Shown here piece after piece: positions 55,901-64,000 of a stretch of 64,000 nucleotides of DNA; the stretch's first letter is position 1, and every line of letters begins with the position of its first letter. This DNA comes from CAYFYS01 sp965202905 (GTDB lineage Bacteria > Pseudomonadota > Alphaproteobacteria > MPNO01): assembly GCA_965202905.1 (NCBI GenBank), contig OZ241868.1, positions 1,674,001 through 1,738,000 of the forward strand, written 5' to 3'. The notes under the pieces were generated by a model. The model worked only from the letters and a program-made list of their open reading frames with translations, was not told the DNA's origin and ran no database searches. The position numbers and the translations under genes are program-made.

Positions 55901-55956
55901 CCGTCTCCCCGGTCCCGTCTCTCCGGTCCCGTCTCCCCGGTCCCGTCTTCCCGGTC
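55901..55956. repeat. Four tandem 14-bp repeats between convergent genes
   Basis: The unit CCGTCTCCCCGGTC is present four times in a row with single changes, between the SDR stop and the end of der. It is pyrimidine-rich on the plus strand. It is a likely slippage product; no function is evident. Confidence 0.8.
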
Positions 55957-55999
55957 GAGGAGATCGTCGAGCGTCGGCGGACCCGGCTCCGCTACGGCC

Positions 56000-57352
56000 T
56001 CAGGCGCGGCCGCCCTCGACGTAAGGGTTGCGGCCCTTCCGCAGGACGAAGCGGATCGCGATCCCCGACAGATCGAAGTCCTCCCGCAGGCCGTTGGCCA
56101 GGTAGCGCAGGTAGGATTCCGGAACCGCGCCGGGCCGGCTGGCGAAGATCGCGAATGTCGGCGGGCGGGCCTTGATCTGGGTGATATAGCGCAAGCGCAG
56201 CCGGCGTCCCTGGACGATCGGGGGCGGGTGACGTTCGACGACATCCTGCAGCCAGCGGTTGAGCGGCCCGGTGTCGACCCGCCGGTTCCAGACGTCGTGC
56301 ACCCCGACCACCGCCGGCAACAGCCGGTCGAGGCCGGCCCCGGTCAGCGCCGAGAACGCGACGACCGGTATCCCGCGCACCTGCGGCAGCGAGCGGTCGA
56401 GGCGGTCGCCGATGTCGCGCATCACCCCGGCCCGATTCGTCACGGCGTCCCATTTGTTGACCGCCAGCACCATCGCCCGACCCTCATCGACGATATGGCG
56501 GGCGATCGTCAGGTCCTGCTTCTCCATCCCCTCCAGCGCATCGATCACCACCACCACCACATGGGCGAAGCGGACGGCGTGTTCGGCATCGGCGACCGTG
56601 ATCCTTTCCAGCGCCTGGCTCACGCGCGCCCGGCGGCGCAGCCCGGCGGTATCGATCAGGCTGATGTCGCGGTCGCGCCAGCGCCAGGAAACCCGGATCG
56701 CGTCGCGGGTGACGCCGGGCTCGGGTCCGGTCAGTACGCGCTCCTCGCCCAGCAGGCGGTTGAGCAGGGTGGACTTGCCCACATTGGGGCGGCCGACGAT
56801 GGCGAGCCTGAGCGCATCGTCGCCGGTCTCCATATCGGCCGGCCCGGAGACCCCGATCGAGGCCGCGCGGCGCTCGATCGCATCGCGCAGATCGACCATC
56901 CCCTCGCCGTGCTCGGCGGAGATCGCCACCGGCTCGCCCAGGCCGAGATCGAAGGCCTCGATCAGCCCGCCCCGCCCCGCCGCGCCTTCGCACTTGTTGG
57001 CCACCGGGACGACCGGTTTGGAGGTCCGGCGGAGCCGGTTCGCGAACCGTCGGTCGAGCGGCGTGATCCCGGCGCGGGCATCGATCAGCAGCAGCACCAG
57101 ATCGGCGTCCTCGACCGCGCGGCCGGTCTGGCGCTGCATCCTCCCGCTCAGACTGTCGGCCGCGGCCTCTTCCAGCCCGGCGGTATCGACGATGTCGAAC
57201 CCGAGACCGAAAAGCTGCGCCTTGCCCTCGCGGCGGTCGCGGGTGACGCCCGGGCTCGGGTGGACCAGCGCCGCCCGGCGCCCGACCAGCCGGTTGAACA
57301 GGGTCGATTTGCCGACGTTCGGACGCCCCAGTATGGCGACCTTGAGCGGCAT
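56000..57352 (-). CDS. der: Ribosome-associated GTPase Der
   Basis: This 450-residue EngA/Der has two tandem GTPase domains: VAILGRPNVGKSTLFNRLVG with DTAGLEEAA at the N-terminus, and AIVGRPNVGKSTLLNRLLGE with LIDTAGLRRRARV and AVNKWDAV in the second. In the first domain the base-recognition motif reads NKCEG instead of NKxD, the normal variation in alphaproteobacteria. The C-terminal KH-like domain ends IRFVLRKGRNPYVEGGRA. It acts in 50S subunit assembly. The ATG overlaps the bamB stop by one base (TGATG). Confidence 0.97.
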   Translation of the reverse strand: MPLKVAILGRPNVGKSTLFNRLVGRRAALVHPSPGVTRDRREGKAQLFGLGFDIVDTAGLEEAAADSLSGRMQRQTGRAVEDADLVLLLIDARAGITPLDRRFANRLRRTSKPVVPVANKCEGAAGRGGLIEAFDLGLGEPVAISAEHGEGMVDLRDAIERRAASIGVSGPADMETGDDALRLAIVGRPNVGKSTLLNRLLGEERVLTGPEPGVTRDAIRVSWRWRDRDISLIDTAGLRRRARVSQALERITVADAEHAVRFAHVVVVVIDALEGMEKQDLTIARHIVDEGRAMVLAVNKWDAVTNRAGVMRDIGDRLDRSLPQVRGIPVVAFSALTGAGLDRLLPAVVGVHDVWNRRVDTGPLNRWLQDVVERHPPPIVQGRRLRLRYITQIKARPPTFAIFASRPGAVPESYLRYLANGLREDFDLSGIAIRFVLRKGRNPYVEGGRA

Positions 57353-58677
57353 CAGCGCAGCATGATCAGATCCGCGTCGTCGGTGAGCAGCAGCACCGTC
57401 TGGTTCGCCACCGCCGGGGCGATCCGTACCGGTCCCGGCGCCTCGATCAGACCCATCGACTTGCCCGAATACGGCGACAACGACCAGATCTCGCCCCGGC
57501 TGTTGCCGATCAGCAGGCGGTCGCCGGCAAGCACCGGCCCGGCCCATTGAATCGGCCCCGTCCGATCCTCCTCGTCCTCGAATTGCGGCAGTGCGCGGAC
57601 CCAGCGGACGCGGCCGTCGGCGCGCGACAGGCAGGCGGCATGGCCGTCGTCGGAAATCACATAGAGGAACTCGCCGGCAACCCACGGCCCGAACGCGCCG
57701 CCGATCTCCTGCTCCCAGACTCGACCTCCGGTCCGCAGATCGATCGCCACCGTCCGCCCGCCATTGCCGACGGCGAACACCAGGCCGCGGTCGATCACCG
57801 GCCGCCCGCGGATGTGGGCGAGCGAGGAAACCGGATCGGACCGCCGCAGCGCGATCAGCGCCTCGGACCAGACCACCCGGCCGTTCGCGGCGCGCAGCGC
57901 GACGATCTCGCCGGAGCTGTACGGCGCGACGACGATCCCGTTATCGACGGCCGGCGCGGCGCCGCCGACCAGGCCGGCGGTTTCGGTCAGGCCCGCATGG
58001 GACCACAGCACGGCGCCGCGTCGGGCATCCAGGGCGTAAAGCGCGTTGGAGAGCGTGACGGCGAACACCTTGCCGCCGCGGGCGGTCGGCGCCGCCCGCA
58101 GGGGGCCGGGCAGGCGGCGGCGCCACAGCTCCCGTCCATCGGCCGGATCGAGCGCGATGACCTGGGCAAACCCGGTGGTGACGAACAGCATCCCGGAGTT
58201 GAGCGCGAGACCGCCGCCGAGGGTGCCGCTGTCGTCGTCCTCCGGCTCGAGCTCGGTCCGCCAGATCGTCGAGCCCGTCTCCAGGTCGTGGGCGCGCACA
58301 TCGGCCGAGACGTCGATCGTGTAGACCCGGCCGTCGCCGACCACGGGCTGGGCGAGGAGCTGGCCCTCGTCGGAGGAGCCCTTGCCGACATTGATGCGCC
58401 ACCGGCGCTGGAGCGGTCCTTCCGCGGCCAGGTGGTGCATCGCGTGGTTGGCGAGCCCGCCGGCCTGCGGCCAGTTGGCGTTGGCGACCGGGCGCGGCAG
58501 CCGGACCTCGAGATCGGCGATCCGGGGATCGGGCGTGATCGTCTCGCGCAGGGTCAGGACGGCCAGCCGCTCGCCGGGCAGCGGCGGCTCCTCGGCCTCG
58601 CCGAACCATTGCCCGCAGCCCAGCATCGCGAGAGCCGGGAGGGCGAGAAGGACCGCCCGGACCGCCGCCGGCGTCAT
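57352..58677 (-). CDS. bamB: BamB-like outer-membrane assembly lipoprotein (PQQ-repeat beta-propeller)
   Basis: This 441-residue protein has a lipoprotein signal (LLALPALAMLGCGQW, lipobox LGC) followed by PQQ-like beta-propeller blades: GRVYTIDVSADVRAHDLETG, GTLGGGLALNSGMLFVTTGF, NALYALDARRGAVLWSHAGL and VFAVGNGGRTVAIDLRTGGR. BamB is a periplasmic scaffold of the BAM complex. In alphaproteobacteria it lies, as here, between a TPR protein and der. It overlaps both neighbours, so the three form an operon. Confidence 0.92.
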   Translation of the reverse strand: MTPAAVRAVLLALPALAMLGCGQWFGEAEEPPLPGERLAVLTLRETITPDPRIADLEVRLPRPVANANWPQAGGLANHAMHHLAAEGPLQRRWRINVGKGSSDEGQLLAQPVVGDGRVYTIDVSADVRAHDLETGSTIWRTELEPEDDDSGTLGGGLALNSGMLFVTTGFAQVIALDPADGRELWRRRLPGPLRAAPTARGGKVFAVTLSNALYALDARRGAVLWSHAGLTETAGLVGGAAPAVDNGIVVAPYSSGEIVALRAANGRVVWSEALIALRRSDPVSSLAHIRGRPVIDRGLVFAVGNGGRTVAIDLRTGGRVWEQEIGGAFGPWVAGEFLYVISDDGHAACLSRADGRVRWVRALPQFEDEEDRTGPIQWAGPVLAGDRLLIGNSRGEIWSLSPYSGKSMGLIEAPGPVRIAPAVANQTVLLLTDDADLIMLR

Positions 58678-59318
58678 GGCCCGGTCATCGTCGAGAGCAG
58701 CCGCGCGGCACGCGAACGAACGTTCGTCGGCGCCTCGACATCGTCGACGATCCGCTGGAAATGGCCTCTGGCCTCCTCGATCTCGCCCCGGCTCCGCGCC
58801 GTGAGGCCGAGGATCTCCAATGCCGTGTGGCGCCACGGGCTACCGTCCTCGGCGAGCGGCGTCAACTCGGCGACGACCTCCGCGCCGGCGGCCCCGGTGG
58901 AATTCAGCGCCGCCAGTATCGTCGCCAGCTCGCGCATCGTCCGATCGAGCCCCTGGTCGTTCGACAGCGCCCGGAACGTCGCGACGGCGCCGGCGCGGTC
59001 GCCCGCGGAGATCATCAGCGCAGCTTCGTGGAAGCGCGACAGCGTACCATAGGTCGTGTCGCTCTCGCGCGCCAGGGCGGCGAACAGGGCGGCGGCGTCC
59101 TCGGTCTTCCCCTCGGCGAGCAGCGCCTTGGCGGCGGCGAACTTCGCGCCCGCCTCGAGGTTCCGGCTTTCGAGATATTGCCGCCAGCCGCTGTAGCCCG
59201 CGACCGCGATCACGATCGCCACGACGCCGCCGATGATGTACTTGCCGTAGGCGCGCCAGATCTTCTGCGCCTTCTCCTGGCGAAGCTCCTCGTCGATCTC
59301 GCGGAAAATATCGCCCAC
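58674..59318 (-). CDS. TPR-type membrane-anchored protein (YfgM-like)
   Basis: This 214-residue protein starts VGDIFREIDEELRQEKAQKI at a GTG with GGAGA 7 bases upstream. It has a single membrane helix (YIIGGVVAIVIAVAGYSGW) and then helical TPR-like repeats (AKFAAAKALLAEGKTEDAAA, AALMISAGDRAGAVATFRAL, ALEILGLTARSRGEIEEARG). This matches the DUF2133/YfgM-type protein always found before bamB-der. It is probably a periplasmic chaperone-like partner at the SecYEG site. The longer frame upstream is non-conserved. Confidence 0.88.
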   Translation of the reverse strand: MGDIFREIDEELRQEKAQKIWRAYGKYIIGGVVAIVIAVAGYSGWRQYLESRNLEAGAKFAAAKALLAEGKTEDAAALFAALARESDTTYGTLSRFHEAALMISAGDRAGAVATFRALSNDQGLDRTMRELATILAALNSTGAAGAEVVAELTPLAEDGSPWRHTALEILGLTARSRGEIEEARGHFQRIVDDVEAPTNVRSRAARLLSTMTGP

Positions 59319-59529
59319 GCCGGGGTCTCCGTGTCGCGCGCCCGGATGTGTCGCGCATCCGGATGTATCGCGCATGCAGCGGAGGAATTACATCCTTGCA
59401 GCGCCGATCGCAAGCTCCCGCGCGTCGCGACTCCGAATTTCCGGCGCGGGCTCTGGACGCCGACGCATAAATCGGCGATAAATCGGGTGTCACGCACGTG
59501 CAACGAATGGGGCCTGCGACACTCGAAGA

Positions 59530-59862
59530 ATGGGGAAAGTCGTCAACCTCAGCGCGCATCGAAGCGAACCCCGACCCGTCTTTTTTGATCGCGGCGAGTT
59601 GAATCGGCTATTGTCGCTGTATAGCCAGCATGTCTCGAAGGGCGTCTGGAAGGATTACGCGATGAGCGCGAGCGAGGGCAAGGCAACGTTCTCGGTGTCC
59701 CGCCGCGCGACCGACGGCCCGGCCTACACTGTGATCAAGTATGCCGCCGGCGAGGACGGGCAGAGCGAATATGTCGTCTGCCGCAGCGGACGGCGCTTGA
59801 GGCGCGGTCGGACGCTCGGCGCCGTCCTGGAGATGTTCGAGCCCAGGCTCGAGCTCGTGTGA
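59530..59862 (+). CDS. DUF2794 family protein
   Basis: This 110-residue small protein has VFFDRGELNRLLSLYSQHVS near residue 17, GVWKDYAMSASEGKATFSVS and a C-terminal RRGRTLGAVLEMFEPRLELV. These are the conserved blocks of DUF2794, a family I know only from alphaproteobacteria. It has no known function. It is transcribed divergently from the TPR-bamB-der operon and convergently with the Nudix gene. Confidence 0.88.
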   Translation: MGKVVNLSAHRSEPRPVFFDRGELNRLLSLYSQHVSKGVWKDYAMSASEGKATFSVSRRATDGPAYTVIKYAAGEDGQSEYVVCRSGRRLRRGRTLGAVLEMFEPRLELV

Positions 59863-59902
59863 CCCTGCGCCGGGCCGCCGGCCTGCTCGTCGATCAGCCG
59901 GC

Positions 59903-60616
59903 CTATTCGTCGATCAGAACATGCCCGTCCGGGACCCATTTGAAATAGATCGCCGGCTCGTCGGGCGTGGCCTCGACCCAACCGGCCTCGAACCGCTCGT
60001 GGATATGCCGCAGCATCCGTTCCGTGATCCCGGCGAGTTGCAGGCCCGCCGCCTCCTCGAGAGCAAACCAGTTCAGATTCAGAAGCTCGCCGCTGCTGCG
60101 GACCTCGCCGCTGACATGGCGCGATTCGACGATGAAGAATCGCGCGTTGAACCGGACCGGGCGGATCGGCGGCGTCATCGCGCGGCCGACATATTCGAGA
60201 TGGCCGAGGGCCGGCGCCGATCCCGTGGCGAAGAACGCCTCCCAGCCCGCCGGCGGCTTGCGGTCGGGGCGGGGATCGGGCGCGCCGATGATCAGGCCGG
60301 TTTCCTCGAAGGTCTCGCGCACCGCCGCCACCGCCGCCGCCCGGGCGCGCGCCGGGCTCAGCTTACGCTGGAGGCGGGCTGCGGTGGCGGCGCCCAGCGG
60401 GGCCGCCGTCCGGACCCGGCTGTCCCGGGCGTCGATCCGCCCGCCCGGGAAGACGTAGCGGCTGGGCATGAAACGGTGGGCGGCGTGCCGCTCGCCCATC
60501 AGCACTTCGACGCCGCCGGCGTTCGTCTGGCGATAGACGATCAGGGTCGCGGCGTCGCGCGGCCGCGGCGCAAGCGCGCCGGGCTTCAGAACCGGCGGCG
60601 GCGGCGCGGGGCTCAT
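59903..60616 (-). CDS. NUDIX hydrolase
   Basis: This 237-residue hydrolase has a split Nudix box: FPGGRIDARDSRVR at the front and, after an alanine/arginine-rich insert, AAAVAAVRETFEETGLIIG with the metal-binding RExxEE. This long-spacer form occurs in the Nudix subgroup near acyl-CoA or nucleotide-sugar hydrolysis (NudL/NUDT7-19-like). The start ATG (60614-60616) overlaps the idi2 stop by 4 bases, so it is cotranscribed. The substrate is unknown. Confidence 0.88.
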   Translation of the reverse strand: MSPAPPPPVLKPGALAPRPRDAATLIVYRQTNAGGVEVLMGERHAAHRFMPSRYVFPGGRIDARDSRVRTAAPLGAATAARLQRKLSPARARAAAVAAVRETFEETGLIIGAPDPRPDRKPPAGWEAFFATGSAPALGHLEYVGRAMTPPIRPVRFNARFFIVESRHVSGEVRSSGELLNLNWFALEEAAGLQLAGITERMLRHIHERFEAGWVEATPDEPAIYFKWVPDGHVLIDE

Positions 60617-61734
60617 GCGCCCGAACGGCGCTTGGGCGCGCGCAGCGTCGGCGCCGGATGCGGCGGCACACCGACGACTGGCGGCCGCGCCGGGATCGGC
60701 CGCCAGTCGTCGGCGCGGCGCAGCACCGCCCGCGACAGCGCCGCAATATCCCCCGCCCCGGCGCAGAAGGCGGCGATCCGCAGCTCTTCGACCATCCGGC
60801 GCATGCGCCGCGCGGCGGCCTCGGCCGTCCGGGTCGCATCGCCCAGAACGGGCGCGGCGGCGCCGGCCAGCGTCGCGCCCAGCCGGATTGCCTTGGCCGC
60901 GTCCACGCCGCTGCGGATGCCGCCGCTGGCGAAGACCGGCCGGTTCGGAACGGCGGCCGCGACATCGATCAGCGCCGCGGCCGTCGGGATCCCCCAGCCG
61001 GCGAAGCTGTGGGCGATCTCGCGGATTTCGGGGTCGGGCTGGCGGTAGGCCTCGACCTCGCTCCAGCTCGTGCCGCCGGCGCCGGCCACGTCGATTCCGG
61101 CCATGCCGCACTCGACCAGCCGGGCGGCGAGCGCGCCGCCGATGCCGTTGCCGACCTCCTTGCCGATCAACGGTACCTCCAGCGCGGCGGCCAGCCGCTC
61201 GATGCGCCCCAGCAGCCCGGCCCAGCTCCGGTCGCCGCCGGCCTGGACGGCTTCCTGCAGGGGGTTGAGATGCAGGAACAGCGCGTCGGCCTCGATCGTC
61301 CCGACCGCCCGCCGCGCCTGATCGACGCCGTAGCCGTCGTTGAGCTGGACCGCGCCGAGATTGGCGAACAGCAGGATGTCCGGGGCCAGGTCGCGGACCT
61401 TGAAGGTGTGCGCCAGCTCCGGCCGCTCGATCATCGCCCGCTGCGAGCCGACTCCCATGGCGATGCCGGTCTCCTGGGCGGCCTCGGCCAGACGGCGGTT
61501 GATGTCGCGCGCCTGCGGCGTCCCGCCGGTCATGCTGCTCAACAGCAAAGGCGCGCGCAGGCGCCGCCCGAACACACTCACCGACAGGTCGATCGCGTCG
61601 AGGTCGAGGTCCGGCAGGGCGCAGTGCTCGAAGAAGAACCGCTCGAAACCGGTCGTCACGCCCTTGGCGGCCACATCCTCGTTCAGGACGGTCTGGATGT
61701 GCTCCCGCTTACGGCCTTCGGTGTCGCCGGTCAT
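60613..61734 (-). CDS. fni: Type 2 isopentenyl-diphosphate delta-isomerase
   Basis: This 373-residue FMN-dependent IDI-2 interconverts isopentenyl and dimethylallyl diphosphate. It has RKREHIQTVLNEDVAAKGVT at the N-terminus, the FMN-barrel motifs LLLSSMTGGTPQARDINRRL and IGVGSQRAMIE-like MGVGSQRAMIERPEL, HLNPLQEAVQAGGDRSW with the active-site residues, and VPLIGKEVGNGIGGALAARL. The C-terminal FASGGIRSGVDAAKAIRLGA is the phosphate-binding region. Length is normal. A basic extension (RAPKRRSGA) ends the protein. It is coupled to the small membrane protein upstream. Confidence 0.95.
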   Translation of the reverse strand: MTGDTEGRKREHIQTVLNEDVAAKGVTTGFERFFFEHCALPDLDLDAIDLSVSVFGRRLRAPLLLSSMTGGTPQARDINRRLAEAAQETGIAMGVGSQRAMIERPELAHTFKVRDLAPDILLFANLGAVQLNDGYGVDQARRAVGTIEADALFLHLNPLQEAVQAGGDRSWAGLLGRIERLAAALEVPLIGKEVGNGIGGALAARLVECGMAGIDVAGAGGTSWSEVEAYRQPDPEIREIAHSFAGWGIPTAAALIDVAAAVPNRPVFASGGIRSGVDAAKAIRLGATLAGAAAPVLGDATRTAEAAARRMRRMVEELRIAAFCAGAGDIAALSRAVLRRADDWRPIPARPPVVGVPPHPAPTLRAPKRRSGA

Positions 61735-61913
61735 GACCGTCCGCCGTCCCTGGTCTGCGCCCGCCGCTCAAGCAGCCGCCACGCCAGGACGCCGCCGAGC
61801 AGGGCCAGGACCACGCCGAACAGCGTCTCGATCACCGGGTTGGCGCCGACGATGGCGAAATAGACGGTGAAGATCGCCAGCCCTGCAACGATCCCGGCGC
61901 CCCTGGCCAACAT
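61731..61913 (-). CDS. Small two-helix membrane protein
   Basis: The 60-residue frame MLARGAGIVAGLAIFTVYFA with VIETLFGVVLALLGGVLAWR has two membrane helices and a basic tail. Its stop overlaps the isomerase start by 4 bases, supporting translation. No family is recognised. The longer frame to 62069 is rejected because it crosses repeated CGGCCGGG-type non-coding sequence. Confidence 0.6.
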   Translation of the reverse strand: MLARGAGIVAGLAIFTVYFAIVGANPVIETLFGVVLALLGGVLAWRLLERRAQTRDGGRS

Positions 61914-62013
61914 TGCTGCGTCACTCTCGTTTCGGCCGGGTGTTTCGGCCGGGCTCGTTTCGGCCGGGCGGCCGCGCGGCGGTTCGATCCGGGACGTTCG
62001 GCATCCGGGGCGT

Positions 62014-62823
62014 TCAGCCGGCGACCAGCCGAACCGTCTGCCACTCCTCGGCGAACGCGTCCAGATCAATCCGGTCGGTCCCGCTCCGGGGGCTCATGTA
62101 GCGCCCGGCGAAGGAAAGTTCCAGGTTGTCCTCGGCGAACGGATACGGCGCCATCGCGTAAGAACCGTCGGGCCGCGGCGCGATCTCGATATCGACATCC
62201 TCACCGGCGTTCCGGGGGACGTGGGTGAAGGTCGCGGGCTTGCGATGCCGGGCGTGGTTGCAATTGAAGTAGAGCGCCATCGTGTCGAACATCTGCAACT
62301 GCTTGTAGTTTTGCATCACCCGGGCGTCATCGACCAGCGGCGCGGTCTCGTCGGCCTCCGCCAGGGCCTCTTTCAGCCGGGTCTGACGCTCGAGTTCGCC
62401 GTCGAGCATCTCCTCGGCGATTCCCCGGTTGGCCTCCGCGACGGAGTCCAGCAGGACATGATCGGACATGCCGTAGCGTCCGTTATAAAGGCCCCAGCTA
62501 TGCATGCTCGACAACAGGCCGCAATAGGGATGGCGCTTGCTGTTGAACGCCGGCGAAGCGGCGGAGGTCTTGACGATCTCGTCGAACGGCGTCTGCACCA
62601 GATCGTAGGGCAGCCCGGTGGCCGGGTCGATCCGGCCCTCCGCGTCGAGCCCGGCCCAGCCGGCGTCGTGGTGGTCGACGATATAGAGCACGATGTCGCG
62701 CGGCTCGACCGGCTCGAAGGACCGGTTGCCGAACTTGCGCGCGATGCGGCCGGCAAACCTCATATGGTCAGCCATCCTGATGACGAAACGCGGCTCGCCG
62801 TCGGGTGCGTTTTGAACGATCAT
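62014..62823 (-). CDS. DUF3891 family protein
   Basis: This 269-residue protein starts MIVQNAPDGEPRFVIRMADH and has the metal-type histidine pattern VLYIVDHHDAGWAGLDAEGR near residue 48, SSMHSWGLYNGRYGMSDH, and YFNCNHARHRKPATF near the C-terminus. It corresponds to DUF3891, a predicted helical family with an HD-like histidine/aspartate arrangement. No function is established. It is monocistronic, with guaA downstream. Confidence 0.82.
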   Translation of the reverse strand: MIVQNAPDGEPRFVIRMADHMRFAGRIARKFGNRSFEPVEPRDIVLYIVDHHDAGWAGLDAEGRIDPATGLPYDLVQTPFDEIVKTSAASPAFNSKRHPYCGLLSSMHSWGLYNGRYGMSDHVLLDSVAEANRGIAEEMLDGELERQTRLKEALAEADETAPLVDDARVMQNYKQLQMFDTMALYFNCNHARHRKPATFTHVPRNAGEDVDIEIAPRPDGSYAMAPYPFAEDNLELSFAGRYMSPRSGTDRIDLDAFAEEWQTVRLVAG

Positions 62824-62994
62824 TTTCGGGCCTCCGCCGGAGTCTGAACCCGAATCATAACACGGCGCCCAGCCGCCCGGTCATCTCCCCGACCGTCGGT
62901 TCGCCGCGTCCGGCCTTTTCGGTCCGGTGCGCTCGTGCGGGTCGGCAGGCGGGTGCGCGTCGGCAGGCGGGCCGCAACGCCTACTCCCACTCGA

Positions 62995-64000
62995 TTACTC
63001 CCACTCGATCGTTCCGGGCGGCTTCGAGGTGACGTCGTAGACGACCCGGTTGATCCCCGGCACCTCGTTGACGATGCGGGTTGCGACGCAAGCGAGGAAA
63101 TCGTGGTCGAAGGCGTAGCTGTCGGCGGTCATTCCGTCGGCCGAGGCAACCGCCCGCAGCCCGCACACCCGGTCATAGGTCCGCTCGTCGCCCATCACCC
63201 CCACCGTGCGCACCGGCAGAAGCACCGCGAAGGCCTGCCAGATCTCGTCATAGAGCCCTGCGGCCCGGATCTCCTCGATATAGATCGCGTCGGCCCGCCT
63301 GAGAATCTGCAAACTCTCGGCGGTGACCTCGCCCGGGATGCGAATGGCGAGGCCGGGCCCGGGAAACGGATGCCGCCCGACAAGCCGGTCGGGCAGGCCG
63401 AGCTCGCGGCCGAGCATTCGGACCTCGTCCTTGAACAGCTCGCGCAGCGGCTCGACCAGCGCCATGTTCATCCGCCCGGGCAGGCCGCCGACATTGTGAT
63501 GGGACTTGATCACCGCGCTCGGCCCGCCGCCGACCGAGACGGATTCGATCACGTCGGGATAGAGCGTGCCCTGGGCGAGGAAATCGGCCCCGCCCTCCTT
63601 GACCGCCTCGTCCTCGAAGACATCGATGAAGGCGGCGCCGATTATTTTCCGTTTCGTCTCCGGATCGGATACGCCGGCAAGCTTGTCGAGGAACAGCGCG
63701 CTCGCCTCGCGCGCGCGCAGCGGGATGTTGTAGTGGTCGCGGAACATGCCCACGACCTCAGCCGCCTCGCGCTCGCGCATCAGACCGGTGTCGACGAAAA
63801 CGCAGAAGAGCCGATCGCCGACCGCTTCGTGCAGCAGCACCGCCGTCACGGCGCTGTCGACCCCGCCCGACAGGCCGCAGACCACCCGCCCGGAGCCGAC
63901 CCGTGCGCGGATTCGCGCGATCGCCGCATCGCGAAACGCCGCCATCGTCCAACGCCCGGTGCAACCGGCGATACGGTGGGTGAAAGCCTCGAGCAGCGCG
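62995..64000 (-). CDS. guaA: GMP synthase (glutamine-hydrolysing), C-terminal part
   Basis: The last 335 residues of GuaA lie here; the glutaminase domain is beyond the right edge. The ATP-pyrophosphatase motif VVCGLSGGVDSAVTAVLLHE comes first. Next are SHHNVGGLPGRMNMALVEPL and RELGLPDRLVGRHPFPGPGL, and the dimerisation domain ends NRVVYDVTSKPPGTIEWE. It makes GMP from XMP. The stop is affected by a 14-bp tandem duplication (TACTCCCACTCGAT at 62982-62995 and 62996-63009 on the plus strand), which leaves the protein end unchanged. Confidence 0.97.
   Translation of the reverse strand, partial: ALLEAFTHRIAGCTGRWTMAAFRDAAIARIRARVGSGRVVCGLSGGVDSAVTAVLLHEAVGDRLFCVFVDTGLMREREAAEVVGMFRDHYNIPLRAREASALFLDKLAGVSDPETKRKIIGAAFIDVFEDEAVKEGGADFLAQGTLYPDVIESVSVGGGPSAVIKSHHNVGGLPGRMNMALVEPLRELFKDEVRMLGRELGLPDRLVGRHPFPGPGLAIRIPGEVTAESLQILRRADAIYIEEIRAAGLYDEIWQAFAVLLPVRTVGVMGDERTYDRVCGLRAVASADGMTADSYAFDHDFLACVATRIVNEVPGINRVVYDVTSKPPGTIEWE

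Overview
The window is GC-rich DNA from what is probably an alphaproteobacterium of Rhodospirillales-like type. This is inferred from the very high GC of third codon positions, the small DUF2794 and DUF1640 proteins, the cvpA-purF and bamB-der neighbourhoods, a type 2 isopentenyl-diphosphate isomerase and a MlaF-type ATPase. No rRNA or tRNA gene was seen, so the placement is inference only.

Layout. (1) 1-3.9 kb: a three-subunit molybdenum hydroxylase (xanthine dehydrogenase/CO dehydrogenase-like, minus strand), a divergent quinone oxidoreductase and a HupE/UreJ-like membrane protein. (2) 4-12 kb: an accessory region with a carotenoid-oxygenase remnant, a small IS1-like element with intact target duplication, a DUF262/HNH restriction-like protein, three decayed RAYT-type elements sharing the same ends, a secreted protein of unknown function, a broken DUF1640 gene, and a decayed DarT-DarG toxin-antitoxin pair. 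(3) 12-22.4 kb: a catabolic cluster on the minus strand (hydantoinase A and B, UbiD-like decarboxylase, CmcJ/NvfI-like oxidoreductase), in which a 6PGDH/HIBADH-like gene, an amidohydrolase and an enoyl-CoA hydratase are each broken by frameshifts. (4) 22.6-24.4 kb: two methionine sulfoxide reductases, MsrA and MsrP.

(5) 24.6-49 kb is the most striking part: a large type I-G (formerly I-U, 'Dpsyc') CRISPR-Cas locus. It has one array of 83 near-identical 36-bp repeats (82 spacers), one adaptation module (cas2 and a cas4-cas1 fusion, minus strand), and TWO different interference gene sets in tandem on the plus strand. Set 1 runs csb1-csb2-cas3-large subunit. Set 2 runs cas3-csb3-csb1-csb2, the order expected from Geobacter locus numbering. 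The set orders are circular permutations of each other. Set 2 is bracketed by direct duplications: a roughly 250-bp piece of the 3' end of a third csb2 allele occurs on both sides, and 94 bp of the 5' end of cas4-cas1 is repeated just before set 2. Relic CRISPR repeats lie upstream of cas4-cas1. This looks like a site where interference modules have been exchanged while the array and adaptation genes stayed.

(6) 49-64 kb: a Rieske oxygenase followed by core genes: mlaF, radA, cvpA, purF, an SDR; then on the minus strand der, bamB, a TPR protein; DUF2794; a Nudix-idi2-small membrane protein operon; DUF3891; and the start-less part of guaA. These core genes have intact reading frames, in contrast to the many broken genes between 9 and 22 kb.
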